The notes under the pieces are model-generated. The model searched no databases and had not been told where the DNA came from. It worked only from the letters and a program-made list of their open reading frames with translations. Shown one piece after another: positions 10,393 through 22,345 of a stretch of DNA of 64,000 nucleotides. This DNA is from Chrysemys picta bellii (taxonomy: Eukaryota; Chordata; Testudines; Emydidae). The position numbers and the translations under genes are program-made. Each line of letters starts with the position of its first letter. Position 1 is the stretch's first letter. The DNA is taken from positions 216,910,394-216,974,393 of the forward strand of contig NC_088792.1 in the NCBI RefSeq assembly GCF_011386835.1, written 5' to 3'.

Positions 10393-12378
10393 AAAGTAAC
10401 TTAAAATAGACAATAGTAACCAGGGTATCAATAATAGATATTAAGCTTATCCACATGTCCCCAAGGAAAGATTATTTACAAAACCATTAATCCTCTACCC
10501 ATCTAAAGGTATGCTGCCTGGATTTTGGCAAACTCTGTCAGGGCCTTTAATGTGAAGCAAAAGTCAAAATGAGACTATGTATGTAAATGAAGTCAATGGA
10601 GCAACACCAGCTTACATGAGTTGAGGATCTGACCCATTGTTTCTGCCTGAGAAACATCTGTGTGGACAATAAGAAATATTAAAAATACATGTGTCCCAGC
10701 TACATAATTTAGAAATAAGTAGATCAACATGTGATTGTTAACACCATGAGCTAGAAATTATCCATTAGTAATTGACCGAGTGTCATCTAATTACCTTTTT
10801 AAGAATGTCTTTTCCACAGCTATATAATACCAATTTTCTATATGAGCAATAGCAAAGTTCCCATTGATTCAATTAGCTTTGGCTCAGGTCTTATGAATGT
10901 GTATACATACACGTGGGCAAATAGAAAGTTCCTTTGAATTTTATCTGTTAAGTGATTCTTTAAAACTTAATATAGCACAACGTAAATGTTCTGTCCTATT
11001 TCCTTCCACTGTAAGAAATAGCACATGTACAGGAAAAGACACCATGCTGAACCAATGACATCTACCCTGTTTCCCTCTAAACAGCAGCTGACTTTGCTAG
11101 CCATCAATAAACCTCAGTGCTGAAAGAGCCCCCGGCCTGCCATTAAATGCTAGTGCTCTCAATGTCACATCACCTACCCATTACAAATGGTTGAAGTTAT
11201 TTGAGTAAAAATGTTTGTCAAATAACAGCCTTTTTGCTAAATCAAAAATTCTTTTAATATTTTAATTAAAAAATTTTAACTAAAGGAGAAACAAAAGTAA
11301 AATCAGCCTGTTTGATTTTTGGGGGGAGGTTGGTTTTTCATATGGGAGGCATTTGATTTTCTTTCTTCTGGCTTCTCATTTAAAAAATGGCTGAAAATAC
11401 TATCTTCTCCCCTTCCCCGCCCCCATACAAAATTTTCATTTTCCAAACATCAAAAAATTTAAAATTTTAATAGTTCCTGAAAAAAATTGAAAATAACAAA
11501 CTTAGTCCATTTAAAATCTGTGAAATGAAAACAGTTTCAAAATTTGACTTATTTTTGCTTTTTCAACCAACTTTACTACCCACCATCTGGTTTGCCTGCC
11601 ACTATTGTGTGGAATTCTGTCCTTCCCTCCACCCCAATTCAACAGTATCAGTATATGAAGCAGCCTAAGGTGCAGCAGAGAGAGAGCACAGTGGAATTAT
11701 CCCTGCTACTGAAGCAAGGGGTGGTGGACAAACACAAAAACATATGCCTCATCACTTCCCAAATACAGAGTATGATAATTTAGCATTAAAGTAGTTCCAA
11801 AATACACAAACTACTATTCAGTCAATCAGAACTAGTGTAAACAAAATACATATTGGAACGCACAAGAAACCAGCCTCCTTACCTGTTGTCATCAGACATG
11901 GACTCCCAGAATGCTCCCACTTCCAGCGTCTTCTGGGATCATCTCTTTTTTCTTTCTCTTCCCCTCAGGGGTCCTGAGTGCAGAGGATTCTGCCTTCTCT
12001 CCCTTCCCAGTGGTATTGAAGAGGGTCCTATTGGGGTGAAAGAGAAGAGACCTCATACTCACCCTTATTTGCCAACAGGGTTACCGGAACAGCATTATAT
12101 GAACTTGGCCACCTAGAGGGATTACATTTCCAAGCAACCTGTTTTCTTGGCTAGAGCCCAATTGGGGACTACCACAAACCAGCCTTTTCCATTCCAGCAC
12201 AATGTGCTAATGCAACTCTAGCCTTGACCTCTGAAGTCAGTCAAGAACATAGACCCTCTCACTAACCTCAGAATGCTCCCTCAATGCTGCTGCTACTCAT
12301 CAGTGATCCTGTCCCAGGAAAACTTGGAACAAAGTAGTACTGGACAGGAGTTGTTCCCTCATATACCCTGCCTAAAGA
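10393..12378. repeat. Unassigned DNA with AT-rich fold-back repeat
   Basis: Around 11200-11560 lies an AT-rich, self-complementary stretch rich in 'aaaattt' and 'tttcattttcc' words. It resembles the stretches at 14.5-14.86 and 22.35-22.65 kb, so these three are probably one old fold-back family. No gene was recognised elsewhere; 11853-12116 is open but has no recognisable domain. Confidence 0.4.
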
Positions 12379-12386
12379 ACTGGAAT

Positions 12387-12703
12387 CATAGGAGCCAACT
12401 CCGTGGGTGCTCTGGGGCTGGAGCACCCATGGGACAAAATAGTGCGTGCTCAGAACCCACTGGCAGCCCTGTGGTTCAGCTTCTCCCCCTTCCCCACCAG
12501 CGCCTCCCACCCACTGGGATCAGCTGTTCAGCGGTGTTCAGGAGGTGCTGGGGGGGGGGGTGAGGGAGAAGTGGAGCAGGAAGAGGCAGGGGGAGAGGGC
12601 GAGAAGGGGCGGGGGAGTTGGTGGAAGGGGTGGAGTGGGGGCAGGGCCTGGGGCATAGTGGGGGGTCAAGCACCCCCCAAGAAATCAGGAAATCAGCACC
12701 TCT
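12387..12703. mobile_element. GC-rich hAT-like repeat
   Basis: The unit begins CATAGGAGCCAACTCC and contains a short hairpin 'gtgctctggggctggagcac'. It ends at CAGCACCTCTA. Candidate duplicated octamers ACTGGAAT and GCTGGTAT match at six of eight positions. The right half is an almost pure purine run. The hairpin recurs at 63.53 kb, so this is a dispersed family. Confidence 0.55.
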
Positions 12704-12711
12704 AGCTGGTA

Positions 12712-15056
12712 TAGTCAATCACAGTCCATGATATGGTAAATGGTTGTAAGAAAAGCAGGAGAAAAGACAGCCTCAGCGCAAAACTATACGAAAAACCTGA
12801 AGACCCTGTCTGTACTAGTCTTCACGTTTAAATCAAACATGACAATGGGGAAATAACAGACTTGGATATCTTCTGAGATATAGTTCTGTTGGTGGGGTCT
12901 GTCAAAAAAAATTCTATAGTTTAGAATTTGTCTAAGAGTTGTAAAATTGGCAAGAATCTCTTACCTTATGCCCAAACCTATGATGAGCAAATAACATTTT
13001 AATTTTTATTTCTTTACTACATGGTTGGGGGGGGGGGAATCAGTGTTATCATTAGGAATGTACTGAGACAGGATAAAGAGAACAAACAACTTTAGAAAAT
13101 TATTTTAATACTGCAAGGGGCAGTTGAAGTATCTGAATATAAGTCTTCTCTTTTTGAAGTGCTGTTAAAAACTTTCTTTGCAGAAGGTCTCTGGTTTAAA
13201 AACGCTATATCTTTGATGGCGTTCAGTACTGAAAAACAGATTAAAGATCTCACTCATTACTGTCCCATAAGAAAACAGTCTTGTCTTCAGACCATACGCA
13301 TCTCAGCTACAGAGTGCAAAGACTTTTTTTTAATCAAATGAATACTGACATAAGCACAACTGCAACACAAGTACTCATGGCAGAGGTTCTCATATATCCT
13401 TGATCATACATTATAGACTGAACTCTTATTAAAATAACCCTCCAAGGAAAAGTGAGAAGAAATCCAATAAAGAGAGAGATTATTTTTCAGAATATCAGAG
13501 ATCTCTATCATAGCATCTAAATTAATCTTTAATCTAGTTAAATCTAGTCTAAAATTCATGTTCTCTTGATAAAATTTGTTTTCAGTGGGAAAAATTTATT
13601 TATTACTACTTCACATTATTGCTGTCAAAGATTATTGAATAAAGAAACTGTGAAGTTTTTACTTATAGCATATTTTGATACAAGAGCATTTGGTTAGTGG
13701 GAAGAACTAAAAATATATATATGTAACAGATTTTGGCAAAGCATTCTAAAGGTTCTCATGCCATTGTAGAAGAAATTACTGCAGAAAATTCTTTGCTTTA
13801 TATGTCTGTTTATTCATGAATGATTTTACCAAGTACCTAAATTCTCCAGTGGAAATACATGTGCTCAAAGAGGAAATGTGGGCCCCCTTACCAAGTCAGT
13901 AAGTACCAGAATATGCTCCAGGGTATAAACTTTTACTTTGCCATGATTGTTTTTAATCATTGCTAATCCTGTACATAAAGTGCCAGTTAAATAAGAAGTT
14001 TAACTTTATAAAATGAAAACGTGGCAATGTACATGTGGTCAAAACCAGTACACTACACATTTTACAGAGATATTTTGTTTTTGTCAATTACAGAATTAGA
14101 GATGCACTAATATTTGGATATATGGATGTTACTATTTTCAATATCCTCCAATCTTCCTTTTTATGGTTAATAAGGCCTTGCTGTAAGACCACCTCAGGAC
14201 ATCTGATTGTAAAAACACTGCAGCAAATGTAGATTAACTCAACAGTTGTTATAATGTATAATTTAAATAAGACAGAACTAACTGGCTCAACATTTGGAAA
14301 TTACACAAACTGTTCATACTAAATACAGTTTGACAATGGAAATATTTTCTGTAACCTGTCTACTGGTGTATGTGGAATTTTCAACTAGAGTAAAATGCAG
14401 TATTTTATCACTTAGATTTCTTCACAATACTCTTGGAGGATGAGTAAGAAGGATTAATCTGCAAGAAGCACTGACAGGTCACCTGCAGTAGTACTTGACT
14501 AGTGAAAGAGTTACCTGAAAAGATGCCTGATGTCAGAACTTGTTGGAATCAGAATTACCGTTCTTGGGAAATATCAGCATTAAAAAAAAAATGTTGTTCC
14601 AAATCAGAGCAAAAAGTCAAAATTTTGAAGCTTACTGTGAAACAAATTCTGAAAAAATTCAGTTTGGAACCATTGAAATATTTCGTTCCAATCATGTTGA
14701 AATGTTTAGTTTCAATAAGGTACAAACATTTAGTTTCAACTTTATCATTACATTTAGTTTTGGCCTTTATAGTGTATTAAAATATTAAATAGAATATAAA
14801 TATTGTATTATATTAAAATATTAATTAATAACCCCCTCAGTTTCTTCTAACTGCCCTTCAGCAGAGTCAGAATTGATTTGTGTTCTCCTTAGCTAGTTAC
14901 TGTGTTCTATATAAATTATTTTGTCCATGGGTAGTCTATTTTTGTCAAGGTTCAAATTTCTTGGTCAAGGTATAGTCAAGGTCCAGACTTCAGAAAAAAT
15001 AACAGTAATGATAAGTAAATAAAAAGATTTCAGAGTCCATTCAAAAACATCTGACA
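12712..15056. other. Unassigned AT-rich DNA
   Basis: No gene was recognised. 14530-14860 contains the AT-rich fold-back type of repeat ('tcaaaattttgaagc'). A G run of 10 lies near 13027-13037. Confidence 0.45.
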
Positions 15057-15058
15057 GT

Positions 15059-15096
15059 CCGGATTTGGCCCGCGGTCCGCCTAGTGACTACCCCTG
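15059..15096. mobile_element. Terminal fragment of a hAT element
   Basis: The sequence 'ggatttggcccgcggtccgc' followed by 'gactacccctg' matches the end of hAT elements seen elsewhere in the window ('tttgcccacccctg' at 26252). The rest of the element is not visible, and a DIRS element starts immediately to the right. Confidence 0.5.
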
Positions 15097-15452
15097 ATTC
15101 TTCTTTGAGTGATGTCCCTATGGGTGATCCACTTCAGGTGTCGGTGCGTCCTGGGGCTTTCAATCGGAGATTTATGGTAGCAGTGTCCGTGTGGGTCACG
15201 CCTGCGCAGTAGGTGTCTCATGGTGCCATTGGTGCCTCATCTAGCGCGTGCTTCTCAACCATCCTCTGCCTGGAGCTCTGGGGTAGTGTTCACTGCTCTT
15301 CACAAAAACCTTAAAAATACATTTAAAAGATAGTCACTTAGAAAGTAATAGTTATAGTTAATTTTGTTTAGATAGTAAAAAAAAAAATAATTTTTAATCC
15401 CAGTTTTCCCTTCCCCATAGCTTCCCCACAGCAGGGTCTGTTTAACCATTGA

Positions 15453-15839
15453 ATGATGCCTGGCTTCCCAGGCTTTAAGAGATATGGCTCATGCAACGAA
15501 GTAATGCCCATTTCTGATGGACATTCGTTATGTGTCCAATGTTTCAGTGAGGTGCATATCCCACAAAAATGCACCCACTATAGTAATTTGAAAGCAAGCT
15601 GGCAAGACCAGGATCTTTGCTTGAAAATGATCATGATGGGGAAATCTCTCCAACTGGAGACAGAACAATGGACCACCTCTCCGGGCACTCTTCTGTCAGC
15701 AAAAGGGGACATGCCTTCCTCTAAAAGATCGAGAGATGAGAGCGTAAACACTGCCACAGAGAGCACTGCAGAAACAACAGTGGTTTCCTGCCAGGTCACT
15801 ACCCCCAATGCCAAAACATGCCCGAGTGATCACCTATGA
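15453..15839 (+). pseudogene. DIRS ORF1 (gag-like) remnant
   Basis: The 128-residue open frame has a Cys/His cluster early on: C near residue 11, then SDGHSLCVQCFSEVHIPQKC, then HY. This resembles the zinc-binding segment at the start of DIRS ORF1 proteins. It is followed by 'WQDQDLCLKMIM' and a Ser/Thr-rich tail. The same Cys/His pattern occurs in the neighbouring DIRS at about 17880. The presumed role is nucleic-acid binding in the retrotransposon particle. The frame ends at 15839, with related Ser/Pro-rich open sequence at 16062-16388. Confidence 0.65.
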
Positions 15840-16429
15840 TGCTCTGGGCACCTCCGCGACAACCAGTCCTGAGACAAGAAGACAGAGTTGAGGCATAGAA
15901 AGAGGCATGCTTCCTCCATGGCATCGACCTCACCTGTGAGGGACTCAATGCCGAGACTCTCTCCAAGCACCATGTCTCCACCTCTGGCACAGACATCGCA
16001 GTGAGCATCAATAGAGAAAGCCAACTCAGTACTGACTGCACCAATTAAAACACCATAGCATTTGCCGGTGCCATCACCAGCACTGAAAAAAGTATCTTCA
16101 TCAGCATCAGCAGTACCAACACGCTATGCCACAAAAACATCTCATGTATGTGTTCTCACCGATTCCCTTGATATCACACATAATACACAAGATACAAATA
16201 GACAAGGCCAAGATCATCCTGATAGTCCTGACGAGGCCCAGACAAGCCTGGTACCCTTACCTGATGCGAATGGTGATATGCACGCCTCGAACTCTTCCTC
16301 ACTGACCGGACCTGCTTTCACAGAACAATGGTCATGCTCTTCACCCAAGTCCGGAGAAACTCCACCTGCAAGTTTGGCTCCTGCATGATTCTATCATGGC
16401 GAACTAGCCTGTTCAGAACAAGTCAAACA

Positions 16430-17345
16430 CATATTCCTAAACAACAGGAAATTGACCACGCATAATACTTACCTTCAAAAATGGAAAAGATTCTCCTCAT
16501 GGTGTTAAGAGAAACATTTGATGGCCATTACAACACTGTTACTGATAGTGCTGAAATACCTATTGGAGCTAAAACGCTTGGGTTTGGCAAATAGCTTGAT
16601 CAAAGTACATCTCACGGCCATTACAGCATTCCATCAAGAGATTGAAGGGACCTCTATCTTCACGCATCCAATTACTAGAACATTTACCCAGAGGTTCACC
16701 CACCTATTCCAGCCTGGGATCTAAACCTGGTTCTGAAATGCCACACCAGACCGCCATTCAAACCTTTATCCACCTGTTCCTTACTACATTTGTCCAGGAA
16801 AGAGGCATTTTTGGTTGCTATCACTTCCATCTGATGTGTGAGTGAGATGGGGCCCTCATGGCTGATCCCTTCTACACAATATTTTTCAAGGACATGGTCA
16901 TGTTATGACAACACCCAAAATTCCTACTGAAAATATCATAATCCTTTCATATAAACCAACCAATTCATCTTCCCATGTTTTACCTAAAACTACACAGGAC
17001 TCCAAGAGAAACCGTCTTGACATTAAGACGCGCATTAGCATTCTACTTAGAAAGGGCCAAGCCTTTCTGAAACTCCCCAAATTCAAATATCAAATTCAGA
17101 ATACTGAACCTCCTAAGACCATCAGAGCTCATTCCACACGCTCACCAACCTCGGTAGCATTCCTAAACAATGTACTATAATAGAAATATGTAGAGCGGCC
17201 ACTTGGGCCTCTGTCCATACAGTCACTGATCACTATGCAATCACTCAAGGTTCCCGATCTAATGCCATAGTTGGCCTAACCGTACTTGCCTGTACAGTAC
17301 AAATGAACCCAAAGTCCCTCCTAGCCTCTGAGGGGCACTGCTCTA
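16430..17345 (+). pseudogene. DIRS tyrosine recombinase remnant
   Basis: Conceptual translation in broken frames gives the N-terminal core-binding part (YLQKWKRF; YLLELKRLGLANSLIKVHLT; AITAFHQEI), then a stretch near 16900-17190 containing RAHSTR, the H-x-x-R signature of tyrosine recombinases, followed by ICRAATWASVHT and a terminal HYAI-like segment where the catalytic tyrosine belongs. DIRS elements use this enzyme rather than an integrase to insert circular cDNA. Several stops and frameshifts make it a pseudogene. Confidence 0.8.
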
Positions 17346-18685
17346 CAGTCACCTGTAGTGGAGCACCCACAGGGACATCACTTGAAGAAGAAGAGAGGGT
17401 TAGTCACCTTGTGCAGTAACTGAGATTCTTCGAGATGTGTGTTCCTGTGGGTGCTCCATTACCCATCCTCCTCCCCTCTACTTCGGAGTTTGCAGTAAGG
17501 ATTCTACAGTAGAAAAGGAACTGGAGGGGTTCATGCATGTGCTAGATAAGGCACCAATGGCACCACGAGACACCTACCATGCACACGCGACCACATGGAC
17601 ACTGCTACCGTAAATCTCCGATTGATTGCGCTGGGATGCACTGACACCTCAAGTGGAGCACCCAGAGGGACACGGATCTGGAAGAACCTCAGTTACTGCA
17701 CAAGGTGAGTAACCCTCTCTTTAGTCTTTCATTAGTTAGTTACTTAGTTTACTTAGTTACTTTAGTTTCGATTGTTGACCCATTGGCTTTACTAAAATTA
17801 TATATAATGTAGAGCTTCAGAATAGGATTGAAATCCCATCTACAGCCTTTAAGTCAGATCGTCAATCACCAACATTTAAATCATGCCCTTTGTGTCATAG
17901 AATTATTCCCCTCACAAATGGACACTATCTCTGCCTATTTCATTTAGGAAAATAGTTCCTTCAAAGTGTGCTATTTGCAGGACTTTTTTTAAAGTCAAGT
18001 GAGTGTAGACCAACGCTATTCCTGATGGAGAAATTAGTGAGATCTCAATCTGATGCTGAACCTCAACTGTGGGAATCCTCAGGATCAATACGTGGGACCT
18101 AGCCTGTCAGTGCCTCACAAACTATTGAGGTAACTCCAATTGCTATATTCCCTAAGAGGCACTGTTCTTCAAAGAGCTCTAAGACTTGTTTGTTAGAACC
18201 ATCAATTACCCCTGCTGGCCATGAAAATAAGACCTGCTCTTTTAGATCTTCTGACCAGAGGTGGTCACCTTCCCCAGTACTGCAAGAGAAGAGAGCAGAA
18301 TCCCGCAGATCAAAGCAGCTGGAAGTAGGCAAGTCTGCTCTCCAAAGGAATGTGGTACTGGAGGGATCTGCCTCTGTAACAGCCCCAAGCCTCAAGGAAT
18401 CCTTCAACATGGGCTTAGATGATACTGTGGCAACAGTCTCATCATACCCCAGCATTGACAAACTCTGGCACCAGGATGCTTACAGCCAGCTTCCTCAGTC
18501 CTGACTCAGAGTGTTGGAGATATCAGCCTTTGTGGTACTGAGAGTACTTCCTACTGATAAAAAAGCAGCTGACAGATATGGCACTGAGCCTTTCCCCCTC
18601 AAAAGTGTGGTACCCAGAAACTCTTCAGCCATCTCCTTTAGGGACACAATGGATATCAGGATAATTCCTGACCTGCTGTCTCCTT

Positions 18686-18840
18686 TGTTGGAGAGACAAG
18701 ATGGGCAAGATAATATCTTTTATTGGACCATCTTCTGTTGGTGAGAGAGACAAGCTTTTGAGCTTACACAGAGCTCTTCTTCAGGTCTGAGAAAAGTACT
18801 CAGACTGTCACAGCTAAATACAAGGGTGAAACAGATCACC
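18686..18840 (-). mobile_element. Penelope-like 3' tail with hairpin core
   Basis: On the minus strand this reads CCTGAAGAAG, an inverted GAGCT/AGCTC stem, then AAAAGCTTGTCTC, and after that 'ccaataaaagatatta'. This layout (CTGAAGA, short stem-loop, GAAAGCTT) is typical of terminal regions of Penelope-like elements, some of which carry hammerhead ribozymes. The sequence differs from the element at 53.4 kb but has the same arrangement. No reverse transcriptase or GIY-YIG coding sequence is present. Boundaries are approximate. Confidence 0.65.
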
Positions 18841-19276
18841 TTGAATAGTCTCTTGCAATATTGGTTAAGTCACTATTTTCCTCTCTGAGCTAATCAAGGT
18901 CACCATCAGGGCAACCCAGGCACCTGTCACAAAAATTTCACTGGATTCCCATATACATAGACATCACCAGCACCTCTTTTGATTACAGCAATGAATGAAT
19001 GATCCAAGCAGGTTTACAAGTCAACCCCCTAAGAAAAAGAACCAAAGAAATTGGATTTGCTTGGCCATAAGATTTATTCCTCAGCATCTCTTCAGGTCAT
19101 AACTGCAAGCTACTTGATTATGCTGGCCAAATACAATGATATATAATGGGATAAAAATGCATATTTTCATGTTGTGATATATCATGCACACAAGAAATTT
19201 CTTCATTTCCAAGTACTACATGATCATTATCAGTGCATGGTCCTTCTGTCTTGCCTCTCAACTGCACCTCAAGTGT

Positions 19277-19745
19277 TTAATCACAGTGCTTGATTGGCAG
19301 CAGGATCATGAATCTGATTTATAAACCCAGCAGCAACAGGGTTGAGACAGAGCCAAAGCCAGGAATTGGAGCCAGGGGTCAGAACCAGATTGCCTGGAGT
19401 CAGGGAAGGCAGACGCAGAGCTGGCTCTGAGGTAGGAATGAGGCTGAGAGAACTTGAACAAGGCCAGGTATAGGGCAAGGTCTAGGCTGGAACAGGGCTA
19501 GAAGAAAGGCAAGCACAGGAGGATAGAGAATCCACAGGCTTGTGTGTGTTGAGCAGCCAGTGCTCTGCTGTTGCTGCTGGGTTTATAACTCAGATTGGCT
19601 GCAGGACCAGCAATCAGGCACTGTGATTAATCGGGCAGCTCCAGGGCAGTGCAGCTGAGTCTATTAATTTACTACCAGCAAAGTCAGCAGAAGAGCAGGC
19701 TAGTGGCTGGTCTTAGCTGGCCTTACCTCTGACAGGGAGTACATC
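19277..19745. repeat. GC-rich unit with 64-bp inverted arms
   Basis: Arm 19277-19340 is the reverse complement, with roughly a fifth of positions different, of 19567-19630; both include 'ttataaacccagcagcaaca'. The 226-bp spacer is purine-rich with gene-free repeats such as 'agccaggggtcagaac'. It may be an antisense LTR or a fold-back element. The right end 'cctctgaca' would be an LTR start on the minus strand. It interrupts the DIRS element. Confidence 0.45.
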
Positions 19746-19943
19746 TGGGTTGATTCCAGATCCTGCTGATCATTCAGATTGCATAAATATGTTGGAACTG
19801 AGAGAAATTTGTTTGTCCTGCAAATTGTTTCTTCCTCTAATAAAAAATCATACAGTACAAATTAACAGAAAATGTTTCAATGATGTATTATATAAATCGA
19901 CAGGGGGAGCAAAATCAAGCCCTCTCTCTGTCAAGAGACCATA

Positions 19944-20075
19944 TTGCTATGGGAGCGGTGCCTCAAGCACAACATAGATCTGATAGCCCTACATCTACTG
20001 GGGGAATCCAATGCATTAGCAGACCACCTAAGCAGGACAGTGTCCTCTTCTCATGAACAGTACAATAAAAATATA
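19944..20075 (+). pseudogene. DIRS RNase H C-terminal remnant
   Basis: The frame from 19944 reads CLKHNIDLIALHLLGESNAL and then ADHLSR. This corresponds to the conserved end of the reverse transcriptase-RNase H polyprotein of DIRS and related elements (H-x-x-G-x-x-N-x-x-A-D-x-x-S-R). Only this end is retained. Confidence 0.75.
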
Positions 20076-20454
20076 GATTTTTTGCAGCCAAGGAGAACAA
20101 AATGTCCCCTGTTTTGGCTCTCAAAGAGGTTGGAGTCAAGGTGCTCTAGTAGATGTCTTTCTGATCCCTTGGTTGGATCATCTCCTCCTTTGCCCCTAAT
20201 CCACAAGGTGCTCAGGAAAGTGAGACAAGACTGGGCTGAGATGATCCCAGTGGCTCCAGCATAGCCATGAAAATGTTGGTATCCAGACCTACTGCAACTC
20301 TCCATTCAATAACATATAACTCCCTCTCCTGCCAGACAATCTCTCAGATTCTGGCAACATATTCCATCTGGATCCAAAGTCTCTTCACCTCATGACATAG
20401 AGGCTCTCTGTCTAACTTCCACAGATAGAAAATGTCCTAATGAGGTCCAGATAT

Positions 20455-21960
20455 TTATTATGGAACATAGAAAGCCATCAACCCAGGAAAGCATACGCTG
20501 CCAATTGGAAATTATTTTCCTTATGGAGGAAGATGAAACAGATTGATCCCCTACAAGCATCTGTACCATTAATTCTGGATTATTTACTATAATTTAAATC
20601 ATTCAGTACTCTTGTTTAGTTCAGCCAAAGTTCATCTAGACTTTCATCCTCCTCCTCCTCAAGGTTCTTTGGTAATTTTCCATCCTACAGTCACAACATT
20701 TCTTGAAGGATTGTTGCACACCTTTCCACCAATTAGGGATATGCTACCTTCATGGAATTTGAACTTAGTTCTCTAATCATTAATGGAACCTCCATTTGAA
20801 CCTCTTTCACCTTGCTCCCTCCACCATTTTTCAATTAAAGAGACATTTTTGGTAGCTATCACTTCTGTGCGCAGAGTGAGTGAGATGCAAGACTTATGTC
20901 CAATCCTCCGTACACAGTTTTCCACACAGAGTAACTATGCAATCACATCCCAAATTTATCTCAAAAGACATTTCAGACTTTCACATTAACCAGTATATAC
21001 ACTTACCTGTGTTTTTTCCAAGATCTCATTAATCCCCTGATGAAGTAGATTTGCAAACACTGAATGGCAGGAGGTCTCTCTTATATTATCTTAGGAGCAC
21101 AAGACCATTGAGGAAATCCCCTAGACTCTATATTGTACATGACAGTGCTTCAAAGGACAAACCAGTCTCCTCTCAAAGCTTATCCAGATGTATTACAGAC
21201 TGTCTAAAAATTTCTTATGTAACCCTTCTGCCAAGTGGAGTTAGCGGCAACAAGTGTAATCCAACAACAGCCCAAAGTGATCATTTTGACAAAGCAACTC
21301 CATCATGCTGCTCACCTCAGCAGAATAGGCATGTCTAAACAAACATGATTTGTTTCTGAAGTCTTTTCCCTCAGCTCATCGCTAAATGTCAGGGGAGAGC
21401 TCAGTCAGACCCTGCTTACACTTAGGCCTGGTCCCCACTAAGCCCCCACTTCGGACTAAGGTACGCAAATTCAGCTACGTTAATAACGTAGCTGAATTCG
21501 AAGTACCTTAGTCCGAACTTACCGCGGGTCCAGACGCGGCAGGGAGGCTCCCCCGTCGATGCCGCGTACTCCTCTCGCCGAGCTGGAGTACCGGTGTCGA
21601 CGGCGAGCACTTCCGGGATCAATCCGGGATCAATCCGGGATCGATTTATCGCGTCTTAACCAGACGCGATAAATCGATCCCAGAACATCGATTGCCTGCC
21701 ACCGGACCCTCCGGTAAGTGTAGACGTACCCTTATTTGTCAATAATCTACAGCCTCCAGTTTGAGTAACTGCTCATTCCACTAGATCACAAGCAGTCTCA
21801 GCAGCATGCTTCAACAGGATACCAATTGCTGAAATTTGCAGAGCAGTGATTTGGTCTTCAGTGCCCACATTTATTAACCATTATTCCTTAGTATCAGCGT
21901 CCAGAGCAGATGCACAAGTGGGAAGAACATTCCTACAATCTCTATTTAAATGAGCTTCTA
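20455..21960 (+). pseudogene. DIRS tyrosine recombinase, split by a MITE
   Basis: Blocks in order: RKPSTQESIRCQLE at about 20465; PPFEPLSPCSLHH then FLVAITSVRRVSEMQDLCP at 20783-20905, whose R aligns with the first catalytic arginine; SLLYYLRSTRPLRKSPRLYI and SKDKPVSSQSLSR (21050-21210); and, after a 307-bp MITE, AHSTRSQAVSAACF and EICRAVIWSSVPTFINHYS (21775-21900), holding the H-x-x-R and tyrosine motifs. Stops interrupt it, but the second half is well preserved, so this copy is younger than the DIRS to its left. Confidence 0.85.
21425..21731. mobile_element. Harbinger-like MITE (TSD TTA) with large hairpin
   Basis: The unit is bounded by TTA on both sides (21422-21424 and 21732-21734) and has imperfect inverted ends, GGCCTGGTCCCCACTA and AAGTGTAGACGTACCC. 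A 3-bp TWA duplication fits PIF/Harbinger. Inside is a near-perfect hairpin at about 21449-21519 centred in 'acgttaataacgt', a tandem 'cgggatcaatc' triplet (21615-21641) and a second hairpin with 'gcgataaatcgatcc'. It splits the recombinase of the second DIRS. Confidence 0.65.
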
Positions 21961-22345
21961 GCTCCCACCACTCAATCACCACATTGCTTGTTAATCTCCA
22001 TGAGTGGGAGCCACATAAACAGGAACAGGAAGAAGAAAGAACAGTTACTTACCTTATAGTTGGTTTTCTAGATGTTCTGTGCATGTAGATCCCATAACCC
22101 ACCCTCCATCCCCGCAGCTCAGAGACTCTTTGAGACACTGGATGACAAGAAGGAACTGAGAGGGTGAATGAGGTTGTGCTGTCCTTCATACTCTTAGGGT
22201 GATGGTGCAAGGAAATGAAGGTCATGTGCATTTCCCCTAGTGGACACAGCTTTTGAAGCTTCTGAACTCTTGTGCTAGAGGGGTAACCATACCATGAATG
22301 GGATCCCCAGGCACAGAACATCTCAAAGAACCAGTTACTATAACA

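Larger units (their letters stand above)
15097..17730 (+). mobile_element. DIRS-type retrotransposon, RT deleted
   Basis: Inverted terminal repeats are visible: 15097-15260 is the reverse complement, with divergence, of about 17500-17695 (shared words include 'caatcggagatttatggtag' against 'ctaccgtaaatctccgattg'). An internal block at 17380-17460 (gggttagtcaccttgtgcagtaactgag) is the complement of the outer right end (ctcagttactgcacaaggtgagtaaccct), as in the internal complementary region of DIRS elements. Inside are a gag-like ORF and a tyrosine recombinase relic. No reverse transcriptase or RNase H block is found between them, so this copy is internally deleted. Confidence 0.85.
17731..22345 (+). 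mobile_element. Second DIRS-type retrotransposon, interrupted
   Basis: A second, different DIRS follows the first directly. It has the ORF1 Cys/His start (CPLCHRIIPLTNGHYLC at about 17884), a Ser-rich gag tail (18190-18504), an RNase H end (19944-20075) and a tyrosine recombinase (20455-21960). The right end (22040-22345) carries inverted words, 'gatgttctgtgcatgtagat' against 'ggcacagaacatctc', as expected of a DIRS terminus. The left terminal repeat is not clear. Later insertions inside are a Penelope-like tail (about 18690), a GC-rich unit with inverted arms (19277-19630) and a Harbinger-like MITE (21425-21731). Most of the reverse transcriptase is missing. Confidence 0.8.

Noticed and set aside
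11853..12116. 87-codon frame as a possible gene
   Set aside because: No homology that I can recognise, no promoter or splice context, and the length is within chance expectation.
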